Origin: Streptomyces plumbidurans
GTDB taxonomy: Bacteria; Actinomycetota; Actinomycetes; Streptomycetales; Streptomycetaceae
DNA: 64,000 nucleotides
Direction of reading: 5' to 3'
NCBI RefSeq assembly: GCF_019857225.1
Contig: NZ_JAFJSY010000033.1
Location: forward strand, 1-64,000
Shown in pieces: positions 26,725 through 35,691 of the stretch. The position numbers and the translations under genes are program-made. Under the pieces are notes generated by a model. It made no database searches and was not told the origin of the DNA. It worked only from the letters and a program-made list of their open reading frames with translations. Each line of letters starts with the position of its first letter. Position 1 is the stretch's first letter.

Positions 26725-27491
26725 CCGCGGCCCAGGTCGTACAGTCCGAGTGGACCAAGATCCGGTCGGTGGCGTCCACGGTGTGGACGCTCTCCCTCGC
26801 CGTGGTCGTCACCGTTGCGCTCGGCATGTTGATCTCGGCGCTGTCGAGCAACGAGTTCGACAACATGAGCACGAAGGACCGGCTCTCCTTCGACCCGACC
26901 TTCATCAGCTTCGCCGGGATGAGCCTCGGCCAGCTCGCGATGATCGTGTTCGGGGTGCTGGTCGTCTCGAACGAGTACAGCACCGGCATGATCCGCACCT
27001 CGCTGGCCGCCGTGCCGCAGCGCGGCACCTTCCTGTTCAGCAAGATCGCCGTGGCGACCGCGCTCGCCCTGGCCGTCGGGCTGGTCACCAGCTTCGTCGC
27101 GTTCTTCCTCGGACAGGCGATGCTCGGCTCGCACCGCGCCGAGATCGGCGATCCGCACGTGCTGCGTGCCGTGATCGGCGGCGGTGTCTACATGACCCTC
27201 ATCGCGGTCTTCTCCATGGGCGTCGCCGCGATGCTGCGCTCGCCGATGCTGTCGCTGGGCATCCTGATGCCGTTCTTCTTCCTGATCTCCAACATCCTGG
27301 GCAACGTCGACGCGACGAAGAAGATCGGCCGGTACCTGCCCGATCAGGCCGGCAGCAAGATCATGCAGGTGATCACGCCGATCGACGACGACACCCCCTA
27401 CGGCCCCTGGGGCGGCCTCGGGATCATGGCGCTGTGGGTGATCGCCGTGCTCGTCGGCGGTTACGTGTTGCTGAAGCGCCGCGACGCGTGA
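26721..27491 (+). CDS. ABC transporter permease, pair 1
   Basis: This 256-residue permease of the ABC-2 type begins MTAAQVVQSEWTKIRSV, the characteristic S-E-W-T-K-I-R-S cytosolic motif, and has six hydrophobic segments. SNEYSTGMIRTSLAAVP is the conserved loop after the second helix. It is translationally coupled to its ATPase. The downstream permease at 28828 is a paralog with the same motifs. Substrate is unknown. Confidence 0.88.
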   Translation: MTAAQVVQSEWTKIRSVASTVWTLSLAVVVTVALGMLISALSSNEFDNMSTKDRLSFDPTFISFAGMSLGQLAMIVFGVLVVSNEYSTGMIRTSLAAVPQRGTFLFSKIAVATALALAVGLVTSFVAFFLGQAMLGSHRAEIGDPHVLRAVIGGGVYMTLIAVFSMGVAAMLRSPMLSLGILMPFFFLISNILGNVDATKKIGRYLPDQAGSKIMQVITPIDDDTPYGPWGGLGIMALWVIAVLVGGYVLLKRRDA

Positions 27492-27604
27492 ACGGGGCCG
27501 GTCTTTTACCTCCTCTTGAGCGGAACCGTCAGCGCATGGATATCCTCCTAACCCTTACGGGGGCGTGTGCCCCGCTGTCCTGATCCTTTCGATGGGTGCG
27601 GAGC

Positions 27605-28831
27605 ATGATCGAGGCTGTCGGCCTGACCAAGCGCTACGGCGACAAGACCGCCGTGTACAACCTTTCCTTCCAGGTGCGACCGGGTGCCGTCACCGGGTTC
27701 CTCGGGCCCAACGGCTCGGGCAAGTCGACGACGATGCGGATGATCCTCGGCCTGGACAACCCCACGGCGGGGCAGGTGACGATCGGCGGCTACCCGTACC
27801 CCAAACTCCCCAACGCCCCCCGCCAGGTGGGCGCGCTGCTCGACGCCAAGGCCGTGCACGGCGGCCGCAGCGCCCGCAACCACCTGCTGTCCCTGGCCCA
27901 GCTCTCCGGGATCCCGGCCCGCCGGGTCGACGAAGTGCTGGGCGTGGTCGGGCTCCAGGACGTGGCCAGAAGGCGCTCCAAGGGGTTCTCGCTCGGCATG
28001 GGGCAGCGGCTGGGCATCGCCGCCGCGCTGCTCGGCGACCCGCAGGTGCTGCTCTTCGACGAGCCGGTCAACGGCCTCGACCCCGAGGGCATCCTCTGGG
28101 TGCGCAATCTGATGAAGGCGCTGGCCGCGGAGGGCCGCACCGTCTTCGTCTCCTCCCATCTGATGAGCGAGATGGCGCTGACCGCCGACCACCTCATCGT
28201 GATCGGGCGCGGCCAGCTGCTCGCCGACATGAGCATCAAGGACTTCATTTCGGCCAACTCCGCCGACTTCGCGCGCGTACGCACCCCCGACAGCGAACCG
28301 CAGCTGCGCGAGAAGCTGACGTCCGCGCTGACCGAGGCGGGCGGTCACGTGCTGCCCGAGCAGGACGGCGCGCTGCGCATCACGGGACTGCCGCTCCCGC
28401 GCATCAGCGACATCGCGCACGACGCCGACGTACGCCTGTGGGAGCTGTCGCCGCACCAGGCCTCGCTGGAGGAGGCGTACATGCGCATGACGCAGGGGGC
28501 CGTCGACTACCGCTCGACGATCGACCAGAAGGAGGGGCTCATGCAGCCCCTGCCGCCGGGCGCGCAGCCGCCGATGCCGGTGCCCGGGCAGGGCCAGCCC
28601 GACTGGTACGCCCCGCCGCCGCCCCAGCAGGGCGGGCAGCCGTTCGCGATGCCGCAGGGCCAGGGCCCGTACGCCGGCGCCGGACAGCCCCAACCGGGGC
28701 CCTACGGCGCCCCGTCGGCGCCCGGCGCGGACGGCAGCAACCCGTACGCCCAGCCGGCGCCCGCCGCGCCCCAGGCGCCCCAGCAGCCGCCTGCCCCCGC
28801 CGACCTGACCAAGCCCGAGGACGCCCGATGA
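27605..28831 (+). CDS. ABC transporter ATPase, pair 2, with Pro-rich tail
   Basis: This 408-residue ATPase is a paralog of the 25726 product: Walker A GPNGSGKST (34-42), GFSLGMGQRLG, LLFDEPVNGLDPEG and the same C-terminal helper domain. It then adds about 100 residues of Pro/Gly/Gln-rich sequence with no counterpart in pair 1. The start could be the GTG at 27596, but the homology and paralog start favour ATG 27605. It overlaps the permease by ATGA. The tail may tether other proteins, which is inference. Confidence 0.88.
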   Translation: MIEAVGLTKRYGDKTAVYNLSFQVRPGAVTGFLGPNGSGKSTTMRMILGLDNPTAGQVTIGGYPYPKLPNAPRQVGALLDAKAVHGGRSARNHLLSLAQLSGIPARRVDEVLGVVGLQDVARRRSKGFSLGMGQRLGIAAALLGDPQVLLFDEPVNGLDPEGILWVRNLMKALAAEGRTVFVSSHLMSEMALTADHLIVIGRGQLLADMSIKDFISANSADFARVRTPDSEPQLREKLTSALTEAGGHVLPEQDGALRITGLPLPRISDIAHDADVRLWELSPHQASLEEAYMRMTQGAVDYRSTIDQKEGLMQPLPPGAQPPMPVPGQGQPDWYAPPPPQQGGQPFAMPQGQGPYAGAGQPQPGPYGAPSAPGADGSNPYAQPAPAAPQAPQQPPAPADLTKPEDAR

Positions 28832-29703
28832 GCACGCCCCAGCCCCCGATGCCGCAGACCGCCCCGCCCGACCTGCAGGCGGCGGCGCCCGGTTCGCCGT
28901 ATCCCGGCTACACCTCGCCGATCCCCGTCGTACGCACGCACCTCGGGCACGCGATCGCCTCGGAATGGACGAAGATCAGGTCGGTGCGCTCCACGATGTG
29001 GACGCTCGGGGTGTTCGTGCTGCTCGTGGTGGGCATCGGTCTGCTGACCGCCTCGCTGCTCGCCTCGAACGAGTCGGAGGGCAGCCTGAGGGGCGAGAAC
29101 CCGCTCTCCTTCGGCGTCTTCGGACTGCTCCTCGGCAGCATGTGCATCATCACGCTCGGCGTGCTGACCACCGCCTCCGAGTACGGCACCGGCATGATCC
29201 GGACCACGATGACCGCGTGCCCCTCGCGGCCGCGGGTGCTGGCGGCGAAGGCAATCGTGTTCTTCGCCGTGTCCTTCGTCGTCACCTTCGTCTCGGTGCT
29301 GCTCGTCGCCCTCGCGGACGTGGCCCTGCTGGACGGCGCCAGGACTCCGAGCAACTCGGAGTGGCTGAAGGGCACGCTCGGCATCTCGCTCTACGTCGCG
29401 CTGATCGGGCTGCTCTCGCTCGTCGTCGGCTCGGTGATCCGGCACTCGGCGGGCGCCATCACCCTCATGATCGGCCTGGTGCTGGCGCCGCTGGTGATCG
29501 CGCTCTTCATGGTCTCCTCGGCGCTCGAGGACCTGCGCCAGGCGCTGTTCGACTACTCGATCCCGAACCAGCTCGGCGTCTTCTACACCAACTCCCTCAG
29601 CGACTCGGGCCCGACCGGCTGGGACCCGCTGTGGATCGCCCTGGGCGTGACGGCCGCGGCGTTCGCCGGAGCGGTCGCGCTGCTGCAGAAGCGGGACGTG
29701 TAG
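28828..29703 (+). CDS. ABC transporter permease, pair 2
   Basis: This 291-residue ABC-2 permease has a Pro-rich cytosolic N-terminus of about 40 residues before the conserved ASEWTKIRSVRSTMWTLG motif. Six hydrophobic helices follow; TASEYGTGMIRTTMTACP is the post-helix-2 loop. It is coupled to the preceding ATPase and is a paralog of the 26721 product. Convergent with the next gene, separated by 16 bp and with no clear terminator. Confidence 0.88.
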   Translation: MSTPQPPMPQTAPPDLQAAAPGSPYPGYTSPIPVVRTHLGHAIASEWTKIRSVRSTMWTLGVFVLLVVGIGLLTASLLASNESEGSLRGENPLSFGVFGLLLGSMCIITLGVLTTASEYGTGMIRTTMTACPSRPRVLAAKAIVFFAVSFVVTFVSVLLVALADVALLDGARTPSNSEWLKGTLGISLYVALIGLLSLVVGSVIRHSAGAITLMIGLVLAPLVIALFMVSSALEDLRQALFDYSIPNQLGVFYTNSLSDSGPTGWDPLWIALGVTAAAFAGAVALLQKRDV

Positions 29704-29719
29704 CGACGCGCGGCCCGGT

Positions 29720-30061
29720 TCAGAACCTCGGCGCGTTGCGGGACCGCTGCACCCTCGTGGTGCGGCGGTCCTTCGCGTTCCAGCAGGCCTTGTGCCAGTG
29801 GCGGCGGTCGTCGACGCCCGCGTGCTCCGGCCAGGCCACGACGTGCGGGACGCCCGAGGGGATCAGCTGGTCGCAGCCGGGGCAGCGGTAGGTCTTGCCC
29901 TGCGCGCTCGCGCCCGCCACATGCCGTACGTTCCACTCCTCGCCCTGCCAGCTCTCGGTCGACTGCCAGCCGCCGTAACGGCCGGAGCGGTCGTCCTCGG
30001 CGCTGCGGCCGGACGTACCCGACGAGCCGGCTCCCTTGGGCCGGTTGCGACGCGGGGACAC
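29720..30061 (-). CDS. Small Cys/His protein, possible zinc ribbon
   Basis: This 113-residue protein begins SPRRNRPKGAG with a basic, Gly-rich N-terminus. A YRCPGCDQLIPSG motif and HVVAWPE, HWHKACW follow, a CxxC...H...HxxxC arrangement that could bind zinc. Related Streptomyces proteins are often labelled ATP/GTP-binding, without a visible P-loop here, so I would not use that name. The GTG at 30061 has GAGG six bases before it; another GTG at 30073 is in frame. It is divergent from the luciferase-like gene. Confidence 0.7.
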   Translation of the reverse strand: MSPRRNRPKGAGSSGTSGRSAEDDRSGRYGGWQSTESWQGEEWNVRHVAGASAQGKTYRCPGCDQLIPSGVPHVVAWPEHAGVDDRRHWHKACWNAKDRRTTRVQRSRNAPRF

Positions 30062-30283
30062 AGGACACCTCACGGGGCTATACAGGAAGCACGGGTCGTG
30101 CCCAGCCTACGGGGCTCGGAGACGCCTCGCGGACAGGACGGAACCGGCGCCGGACCCACGTCACTTGTACCCATTCTGCAGACAATCCGGAAATCTCTCC
30201 GCCAGGCCGTGTCCTCGGCACGTGTCAGACGGTTATGCGGTGTGGGGGAGCTCCGCGTCGGGGCCAAGGAAGCAGGCAGAGCA

Positions 30284-31315
30284 ATGCGCGTTGGAAGTTT
30301 TGTGTTGGCGGCCCAGTTCCCGGGCCAGGGCCAGGGGGAGGCGCTGCACCGGGCGGTCCGCTCGGCCGAGGTCGCCGAGGAGGCAGGTCTGGACTCGGTC
30401 TGGCTGGCCGAGCACCACTTCGTACCGTACGGCACCTGCCCGTCCGCGATCACGCTGGCGGCCCTGCTGCTCGGCCGGACCCGGCGGATCCGCGTGGGCA
30501 CGGCGGTCACCGTCCTGCCCACCGCCCACCCGGTGAAGGTGGGCGAGCAGGCCGCCCTGCTGCACATCACCTCCGGCGGACGCTTCTCGCTGGGCGTGGG
30601 CCGCGGCGGGCCGTGGGTCGACCTGGAGGTCTTCGGCTCGGGCATCGAGGCCTACGAGGAGGGGTTCGGGGAATCACTCGATCTGCTGCTGCGCTGGCTG
30701 CGCGAGCCGTCGGTCGCCGGTCCCCCGGGGGGCCGCTTCCCGTTCCGTGAAGTCCCCGTCGTACCAAGGCCGTCGGAGTCCCTGTCGGAGGCCGAGGGCC
30801 CCGAGGTGGTCGTGGCGTGCACCTCGCCGTCGAGTGTGCGCCGGGCCGCCGAGCACGGGCTGCCGATGCTCCTCGGGATGCATGTGGGCGACGAGGAGAA
30901 GGCCGAGATGGTGTCCCTGTGGCGGCGGCACGCACGCACCGCCGGGCACCCGGCGGACGTCGTCCTGGGCGCCGGTCATGTCTCGGCCGGCGTCTGCCAG
31001 ATCGCGGACCGGCGCACGGACGCGGTGGAGGCGCTGACGAAGGCGATGCCGGGCTGGCTGAAGCAGGGGCTCGAGGCGCATGTCACGGTGGACGGCCGGA
31101 TCCGGCGGATGCGCGACCCGCTGGGCTACACCGAACTGCTCTGCGGGCTGCACCCGGTGGGGACGCCGCGATTGTGCGCCGACCGGCTCGCGGCGACCAG
31201 CGAGCGGACGGGCATCTCCCGGTTCGCCCTGCTGGTGGAGGGCTCGGGAGATCTGGCGGCCACCGAGGAGAACGTCCGGCGGCTGGGCGCCGAGGTGCTC
31301 CCGCACCTCGGTTGA
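30284..31315 (+). CDS. Luciferase-like (LLM) flavin-dependent oxidoreductase
   Basis: This 343-residue protein has the bacterial-luciferase TIM-barrel pattern: MRVGSFVLAAQFPGQGQGEAL, then EEAGLDSVWLAEHHFVPYGT and LGRTRRIRVGTAVTVLPTAHPV, with SGGRFSLGVGRGGPWVD binding FMN or F420. The ATG at 30284 is chosen because homology begins there; a long upstream frame is non-coding. Substrate is unknown. Its stop codon is directly followed by a tandem repeat. Confidence 0.85.
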   Translation: MRVGSFVLAAQFPGQGQGEALHRAVRSAEVAEEAGLDSVWLAEHHFVPYGTCPSAITLAALLLGRTRRIRVGTAVTVLPTAHPVKVGEQAALLHITSGGRFSLGVGRGGPWVDLEVFGSGIEAYEEGFGESLDLLLRWLREPSVAGPPGGRFPFREVPVVPRPSESLSEAEGPEVVVACTSPSSVRRAAEHGLPMLLGMHVGDEEKAEMVSLWRRHARTAGHPADVVLGAGHVSAGVCQIADRRTDAVEALTKAMPGWLKQGLEAHVTVDGRIRRMRDPLGYTELLCGLHPVGTPRLCADRLAATSERTGISRFALLVEGSGDLAATEENVRRLGAEVLPHLG

Positions 31316-31377
31316 ACGGACCTGCCCTGCAACGGATCTGCTGTGCAACGGATCTGCTGTGCAACGGACCTGCCCTG
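31314..31377. repeat. Four 16-bp tandem repeats after LLM gene
   Basis: Four abutting 16-bp units begin inside the stop codon. Units 1 and 4 differ only at their first base (gaacggacctgccctg and caacggacctgccctg, the first being g not c), and units 2 and 3 are identical (caacggatctgctgtg). A partial fifth starts at 31378 (CAAGGAGCTTGCC). No spacers, so not CRISPR. Confidence 0.8.
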
Positions 31378-31445
31378 CAAGGAGCTTGCCGCCCCAGTAC
31401 TGAATGCACCTCCCGCGTACGGAGCGGCAAGCAAGCGGCTTGCTC

Positions 31446-31838
31446 TCAGCAGTCCCTGAACTCCGGGGACTGGTTGAGCACCTGACTGCGGACCGAGGTG
31501 AAGCGGGCCAGCGTCTCGTCGACCGAGGCGTCCAGCGGGAACACCGCCACCCGGTGGCAGTTCTGGAAGGCCAGCCGCACACCGAAGTGCCTTTGCAGCG
31601 CGCCGCGTATCGCGTCACTCGCGAGCGCACGCAGCAACTGTCCGCGTGCCTGCTCGTCCGGCGGAGGCGTCTGGTTGTCGGCGAAGGTGCCGCCGTCGAC
31701 CTTCAGCTGGGCCACCAGGGAGCTGATCATCTCCCATGCGTAGGGCAGGGAGGTCCGGACGCAGTCGACGAATTCGGATTCGTCGACCTCGCCTCGCTCG
31801 GCCTTCTCGAGTAGGGCCGGTGAGACGTCGAGCGACAT
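31446..31838 (-). CDS. Conserved Streptomyces protein (SCO5389-like)
   Basis: This 130-residue protein begins MSLDVSPALLEKAERGEVD with AGGAG upstream. I recognise it as a small actinobacterial family near nucS but not by function. It is acidic, predicted helical, with no membrane span. The conserved-looking block is FVDCVRTSLPYAWEMISSLV, and a C-terminal QNCHRVAVFPLDASV segment precedes a final Cys. It is divergent from nucS, sharing a 311-bp intergenic region. Confidence 0.75.
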   Translation of the reverse strand: MSLDVSPALLEKAERGEVDESEFVDCVRTSLPYAWEMISSLVAQLKVDGGTFADNQTPPPDEQARGQLLRALASDAIRGALQRHFGVRLAFQNCHRVAVFPLDASVDETLARFTSVRSQVLNQSPEFRDC

Positions 31839-32149
31839 GGGTTCTCCTCTCGCACCCCCGTGGTCGACAGGGGTTGCCGGACAGATAAGGGAGTTCGCGA
31901 TACCGAACACGCTCAGTACCCGTCTCGCGACCTCCCGTTTACTACGGTAAGCAACGGACGGTGACCGCACCACAAGAATGCGTACATGGAGCGGCCTCAT
32001 TGGGCCCACAATCAGCCATCAATGAACAAGGGTTGTCTCGGGTGTTCAGGGACAACAGGGGCGGCCCGCACGGCCGCGCCGGAGGCCGATCGGGCGGGCC
32101 CGGAGGGCGAATCGCGCGCGGGCGCGTGCGTCGAGTAGCGTTGCCGACC
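31839..32149. other. 311-bp divergent intergenic region with interleaved dyads
   Basis: No gene is credible here. Two inverted repeats interlock: TGAACA (32023-32028) with TGTTCA (32043-32048), and GTTGTC (32032-32037) with GACAAC (32051-32056). They could form alternative helices or a pseudoknot in the nucS leader, or be protein-binding sites. Confidence 0.35.
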
Positions 32150-32821
32150 ATGCGTCTCGTCATTGCCCGATGCTCCGTGGACTACGCGGGCCGGCTCACC
32201 GCCCATCTCCCCTCGGCACCCCGCCTGATCCTGGTGAAGGCCGACGGCAGCGTCTCCATCCACGCGGACGACCGCGCCTACAAGCCCCTGAACTGGATGT
32301 CGCCGCCCTGCACCCTGAAGGAGGGCGCGGACGGCGAGGAGGGCGTCTGGACCGTCATCAACAAGGCGGGCGAGAAGCTCATCATCACGATGGAGGAGAT
32401 CCTCCACGACTCCTCGCACGAACTCGGCGTGGATCCCGGCCTGATCAAGGACGGCGTGGAAGCACACCTCCAGGAACTCCTCGCCGACCGCATCGAGACC
32501 CTCGGCGAGGGCTACACGCTCATCCGGCGCGAATACATGACCGCAATCGGCCCGGTCGACATCCTGTGCCGGGACGCCGAGGGGCAGACGGTCGCGGTCG
32601 AGATCAAGCGGCGCGGCGAGATCGACGGCGTGGAGCAGCTCACCCGCTACCTCGAACTACTGAACCGCGATCCCCATCTCGCCCCGGTCCGCGGCATCTT
32701 CGCGGCCCAGGAGATCAAGCCCCAGGCCCGCGTCCTCGCCACGGACCGCGGAATCGGCTGCGCGGTCCTGGACTACGACGCGCTGCGCGGCATCGAGGAC
32801 GACAAGCTGCGGCTGTTCTGA
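32150..32821 (+). CDS. nucS: Mismatch-specific endonuclease NucS/EndoMS
   Basis: NucS (223 aa) replaces MutS-MutL in actinobacteria: it cuts both strands at mismatched bases and lowers mutation rate. The N-terminal DNA-binding and dimer domain (RLVIARCSVDYAGRL...) is followed by the RecB-like nuclease with Asp137 (GPVDILC) and Glu151-x-Lys153 (VEIKRRG). The C-terminal DDKLRLF fits a sliding-clamp-binding tail. Length equals the family. It is convergent with the ATPase gene, with a strong shared terminator. Confidence 0.96.
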   Translation: MRLVIARCSVDYAGRLTAHLPSAPRLILVKADGSVSIHADDRAYKPLNWMSPPCTLKEGADGEEGVWTVINKAGEKLIITMEEILHDSSHELGVDPGLIKDGVEAHLQELLADRIETLGEGYTLIRREYMTAIGPVDILCRDAEGQTVAVEIKRRGEIDGVEQLTRYLELLNRDPHLAPVRGIFAAQEIKPQARVLATDRGIGCAVLDYDALRGIEDDKLRLF

Positions 32822-32841
32822 GAGACAGTGCTACGACGGTG

Positions 32842-32873
32842 AGGGCCGGGTCCGCCGCAGCGGACCCGGCCCT
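32842..32873. terminator. Bidirectional terminator after nucS
   Basis: A perfect 14-bp stem (32842-32855 with 32860-32873) and 4-nt CGCA loop between two convergent genes. Confidence 0.85.
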
Positions 32874-32889
32874 GTTGTGCGCACGGTCG

Positions 32890-35424
32890 TCAGATCACCG
32901 CGCCGGTGGCGGTGCTCGTCGGCGTGCCGGCGGTCGTCGTAGCCGGAGCGCTCGACGACGCCGGGGCGCTGGAGGCCGGGCCGCTGGCCGAGTCCGAGGT
33001 CGACGGTGACGACGGCGGGGGCGAGGTCGGCGGCTCGGACGTCGGGGGCTCGGAGGTGGGCGGCTCGGACGTCGGCGGCTTGGACGTCGGAGGCTTGGAG
33101 GTCGGGCTGTTGGTCGGCTTCTTCGTCGGCGACTTGGACGGCGAGTGCGACGAACCGCCCCCCGAGCCCTTCGTACCGCTCGGGCTGTCGGACGGCTGGC
33201 CCGTGTCGGACGGCGGGGTCGGGTCGTCGGACGTGCCGTAGGTGCCGTCGGGGCCCGGGTCCGTCGGGCGGCTGGTCGCGGTGCCGGTGTCGCCCTTGCC
33301 GGTGTCGCTCTTCGGCTTGTCGGCGCCCAGGCTGCCGTCGTCCACTCCCTGACTGGCGGACGGGTTGACGCCCACGTTGTCGGACGGGGTGTTGGCGTCG
33401 TTGTTGGACGTCGCGCCGAGGGTGACGACCGTGCCGAGCACCGCCACCAGCAGCGCGCCCGCGCCCGCCGCGACCAGGTTGCGCCGGGCGAGGCCGCGGA
33501 TCCCGGCCCGGTGCTGCTTGGGCGCCGGACCGGACGGTGACCGGTGCACGAGCAGCGTCGAGTCCTCGGAGGACAGCGGCGGCGGAACGCCCGGCAGCGC
33601 GGCGGCCACCACTCCCCCGGACGGCGACTGCGACTCCTCGTGGCGCGCGTCCGGAACCTCCTCGCCCGCGGTCGAGCCGAGCCCCGACGTCGAACCGAGC
33701 CCCGGCGTCGTGCCGGTGCGGTCGGCGACCAGGGCGAGGGCGCGGCGGCCCGCGACGGTGCCACGCTTGTCGGCGAGGGCGCCGCGCAGTCCGACGGAGG
33801 TCTCCAGCTCGGAGCGGGCCCGGTCGAACTGTCCGCCGCAGAGCGCGAGGATGCCCAACTCGTGGTGGAAGTAGGCCTGTTCGGACACCTCGCCGGAGAG
33901 CCGGGATGCCTCGGCGCCGGACCGCAGGGCCCGCTCCCAGGCGCTCCAGTGCAGACCCGCGGCGAACGCAGGCGCCGCCGTGCGGGCCAGCTGCACGGTG
34001 AGGCTCTCCTCGCCCTCGTCCGGCGCCGTCGTGGCCGGCACCAGGATGCCGAGGGCGGCGAGCACCGCGTCGGCCTCGGCGCACACCCGCTCCGGGGTGA
34101 CCGAGGGGTGCCCGGCCCACCAGGCGTAGTGCTGGGCGGCGGTCAGGGCGCGGGCATCGATGTCGTCGCCGTATCCGGCGGCCTCCAGCTGCTGCAGCAC
34201 CAGGGCCGCGAGGCGGTAGCGGGAGCCGACGGGTGAGAGGAGTCCGCAGGACGCCAGCTCGCCCAGCGCGGCGTCCGCGTGGGTGTCGCCGACGAGCGCG
34301 GGCAGATGGGCCTGGTGCGGCACCTCGCCGCCGAGCGCGACGGCGAACCGCAGGGTGGCGCGTGCCGAGGCGCTGAGCCGGGAGGCCAGCAGCGGCGCGG
34401 GCGCGGCGGCCTCGCCCAGCGACGGCAGCGGTATGTCGTCGCCGGTCTCGGTCTCGAAGGGCGCGTCGACGGGCAGGGCGTCCTCGAAGACGCCGAACTC
34501 GTCCACGGCGTCGGTCCCGGCCCGCAGCCGGTCGCGCTGGCGCAGCAGGGCGCCGGCCTGGACGAAGCGCAGCGGCAGGCCCTCGGACTCGAACCAGAGG
34601 TCGCCGGCCCAGTTGGCCTCCTCCTCGGTCAGGGCCCGGCCGACGGTGCGCTCGATGATGTCCACGCCGCCCGCGCGCTGCAGTCCGCCGAGGAAGACCT
34701 CTTCGAGCTCGGAGTCGGCGGAGGGCGCGGGAACGTCGGGGGTGGCGCCTATGACGAAGGCGCACTCGGGGGTCGCGTCCAGCAGCTCGTCGAGCGCGGC
34801 GCCGCCGAACTCGATGTCGTCGAGGACGACGACCGCGCCGATCTCCCGCACGTGGGCGAGCAGTTCGTCCCGTTCCGGTCGGTGCAGGGGCGCGTTGTAG
34901 ACGGCGTAGAAGAGGTCGTAGAGGAGTTCGTCAGCGGTGCGGTGGAAGCCGTTGAGGCGGATCACGCCGTCGGGGGCGAGGTCCGAGCAGTCCTCGGCGA
35001 TCAGGTCGAGGAGGCTGGTGCGGCCGGAACCGGCCGGTCCGGTGAGCCGGACCGAGCGGCCGCGGGCGAGGAGACGGACCAGCCGCTCGCGTTCGTCCTG
35101 GCGCTCCAGCAGCGGCAGCGACACCGGGGCCGGGCCCGGTGGGACGGGCGGCCTGGCCGCGCGTTCCACCTCGGCGCGCTCGGCCGCCGTGAGCTTCGCG
35201 GGCCGGCCCGGGCGCTCGCCCGGCGGGCAGGCCTCTATCTCGCTGCCGTCGACGGGGTTGACGGTGAGCAGGTAGTCGCCCGTGACGAGCTGCACCGTGC
35301 GTGCGAGCGCGGGCGTGTGCTGTCCGAAGTCGGGTGTGAGGGGGTCCCTGGGCGGGCGCTGGCGTGGCGTGTCGCCGCCGCCGTCATGGCCGTACTCCTC
35401 GGGTCCCCGGCTGTTCGGGTCCAT
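32890..35424 (-). CDS. Membrane-anchored P-loop ATPase with Pro/Thr-rich exterior tail
   Basis: This 844-residue protein is a STAND/AAA-like ATPase: Walker A GPAGSGRTS (129-137), Walker B GAVVVLDDIEF (about 196-205), then helical regions with TPR-like character and HYAWWAGHPSVTPERV. A single membrane helix lies at about 647-671 (NLVAAGAGALLVAVLGTVVTLGA), and the last 173 residues are Ser/Thr/Pro/Asp-rich with PPTS pentapeptides. The tail includes DPGPDGTYGTSDD, like a Ca-binding thrombospondin-3-type loop. ATG at 35424 has a GGGGG upstream. Function is unknown; topology suggests an intracellular ATPase with an exterior stalk. Similar proteins in Streptomyces are labelled ATP/GTP-binding. Confidence 0.8.
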   Translation of the reverse strand: MDPNSRGPEEYGHDGGGDTPRQRPPRDPLTPDFGQHTPALARTVQLVTGDYLLTVNPVDGSEIEACPPGERPGRPAKLTAAERAEVERAARPPVPPGPAPVSLPLLERQDERERLVRLLARGRSVRLTGPAGSGRTSLLDLIAEDCSDLAPDGVIRLNGFHRTADELLYDLFYAVYNAPLHRPERDELLAHVREIGAVVVLDDIEFGGAALDELLDATPECAFVIGATPDVPAPSADSELEEVFLGGLQRAGGVDIIERTVGRALTEEEANWAGDLWFESEGLPLRFVQAGALLRQRDRLRAGTDAVDEFGVFEDALPVDAPFETETGDDIPLPSLGEAAAPAPLLASRLSASARATLRFAVALGGEVPHQAHLPALVGDTHADAALGELASCGLLSPVGSRYRLAALVLQQLEAAGYGDDIDARALTAAQHYAWWAGHPSVTPERVCAEADAVLAALGILVPATTAPDEGEESLTVQLARTAAPAFAAGLHWSAWERALRSGAEASRLSGEVSEQAYFHHELGILALCGGQFDRARSELETSVGLRGALADKRGTVAGRRALALVADRTGTTPGLGSTSGLGSTAGEEVPDARHEESQSPSGGVVAAALPGVPPPLSSEDSTLLVHRSPSGPAPKQHRAGIRGLARRNLVAAGAGALLVAVLGTVVTLGATSNNDANTPSDNVGVNPSASQGVDDGSLGADKPKSDTGKGDTGTATSRPTDPGPDGTYGTSDDPTPPSDTGQPSDSPSGTKGSGGGSSHSPSKSPTKKPTNSPTSKPPTSKPPTSEPPTSEPPTSEPPTSPPPSSPSTSDSASGPASSAPASSSAPATTTAGTPTSTATGAVI
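33016..33110 (-). repeat. Pentapeptide PPTS repeat in ATPase tail
   Basis: About six near-identical 15-bp units encode KPPTS or EPPTS. They sit in the exterior tail and are prone to slippage length variation. Confidence 0.7.
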
Positions 35425-35691
35425 AGGTTTCAAGCCCCCCAAAAGCGTCGTGTGTGCTTCCAGCCCCTCCCGGCCTTGCTGCACACCGCGCTGTCGCTTC
35501 TGGTCCGGGCCCGCTCGCAGGGACATCAGGCAGCGGGCGACCGAACCCTAAACCTTCGCTCAGTATCTACGACAGCCCGGGGTACCGCTCCGTGCGAGAC
35601 GTCACAGTCTCATGAGGATTGCACCTGACATGTCCTGCGGCGCGGTGCGGCCGGTGCTCCCCCGCATCCCGGTGCACACCGATCCACGGGG

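Noticed and set aside
29720..30061. ATP/GTP-binding annotation of the small Cys/His protein
   Set aside because: There is no P-loop; the Cys/His pattern fits zinc binding better.
31314..31377. CRISPR array
   Set aside because: Units are 16 bp, abut each other and have no spacers or cas genes.
32831..34765. 644-codon frame overlapping the ATPase gene in another frame
   Set aside because: It is an Arg/Gly/Pro-rich shadow of the real frame with no domain or RBS.
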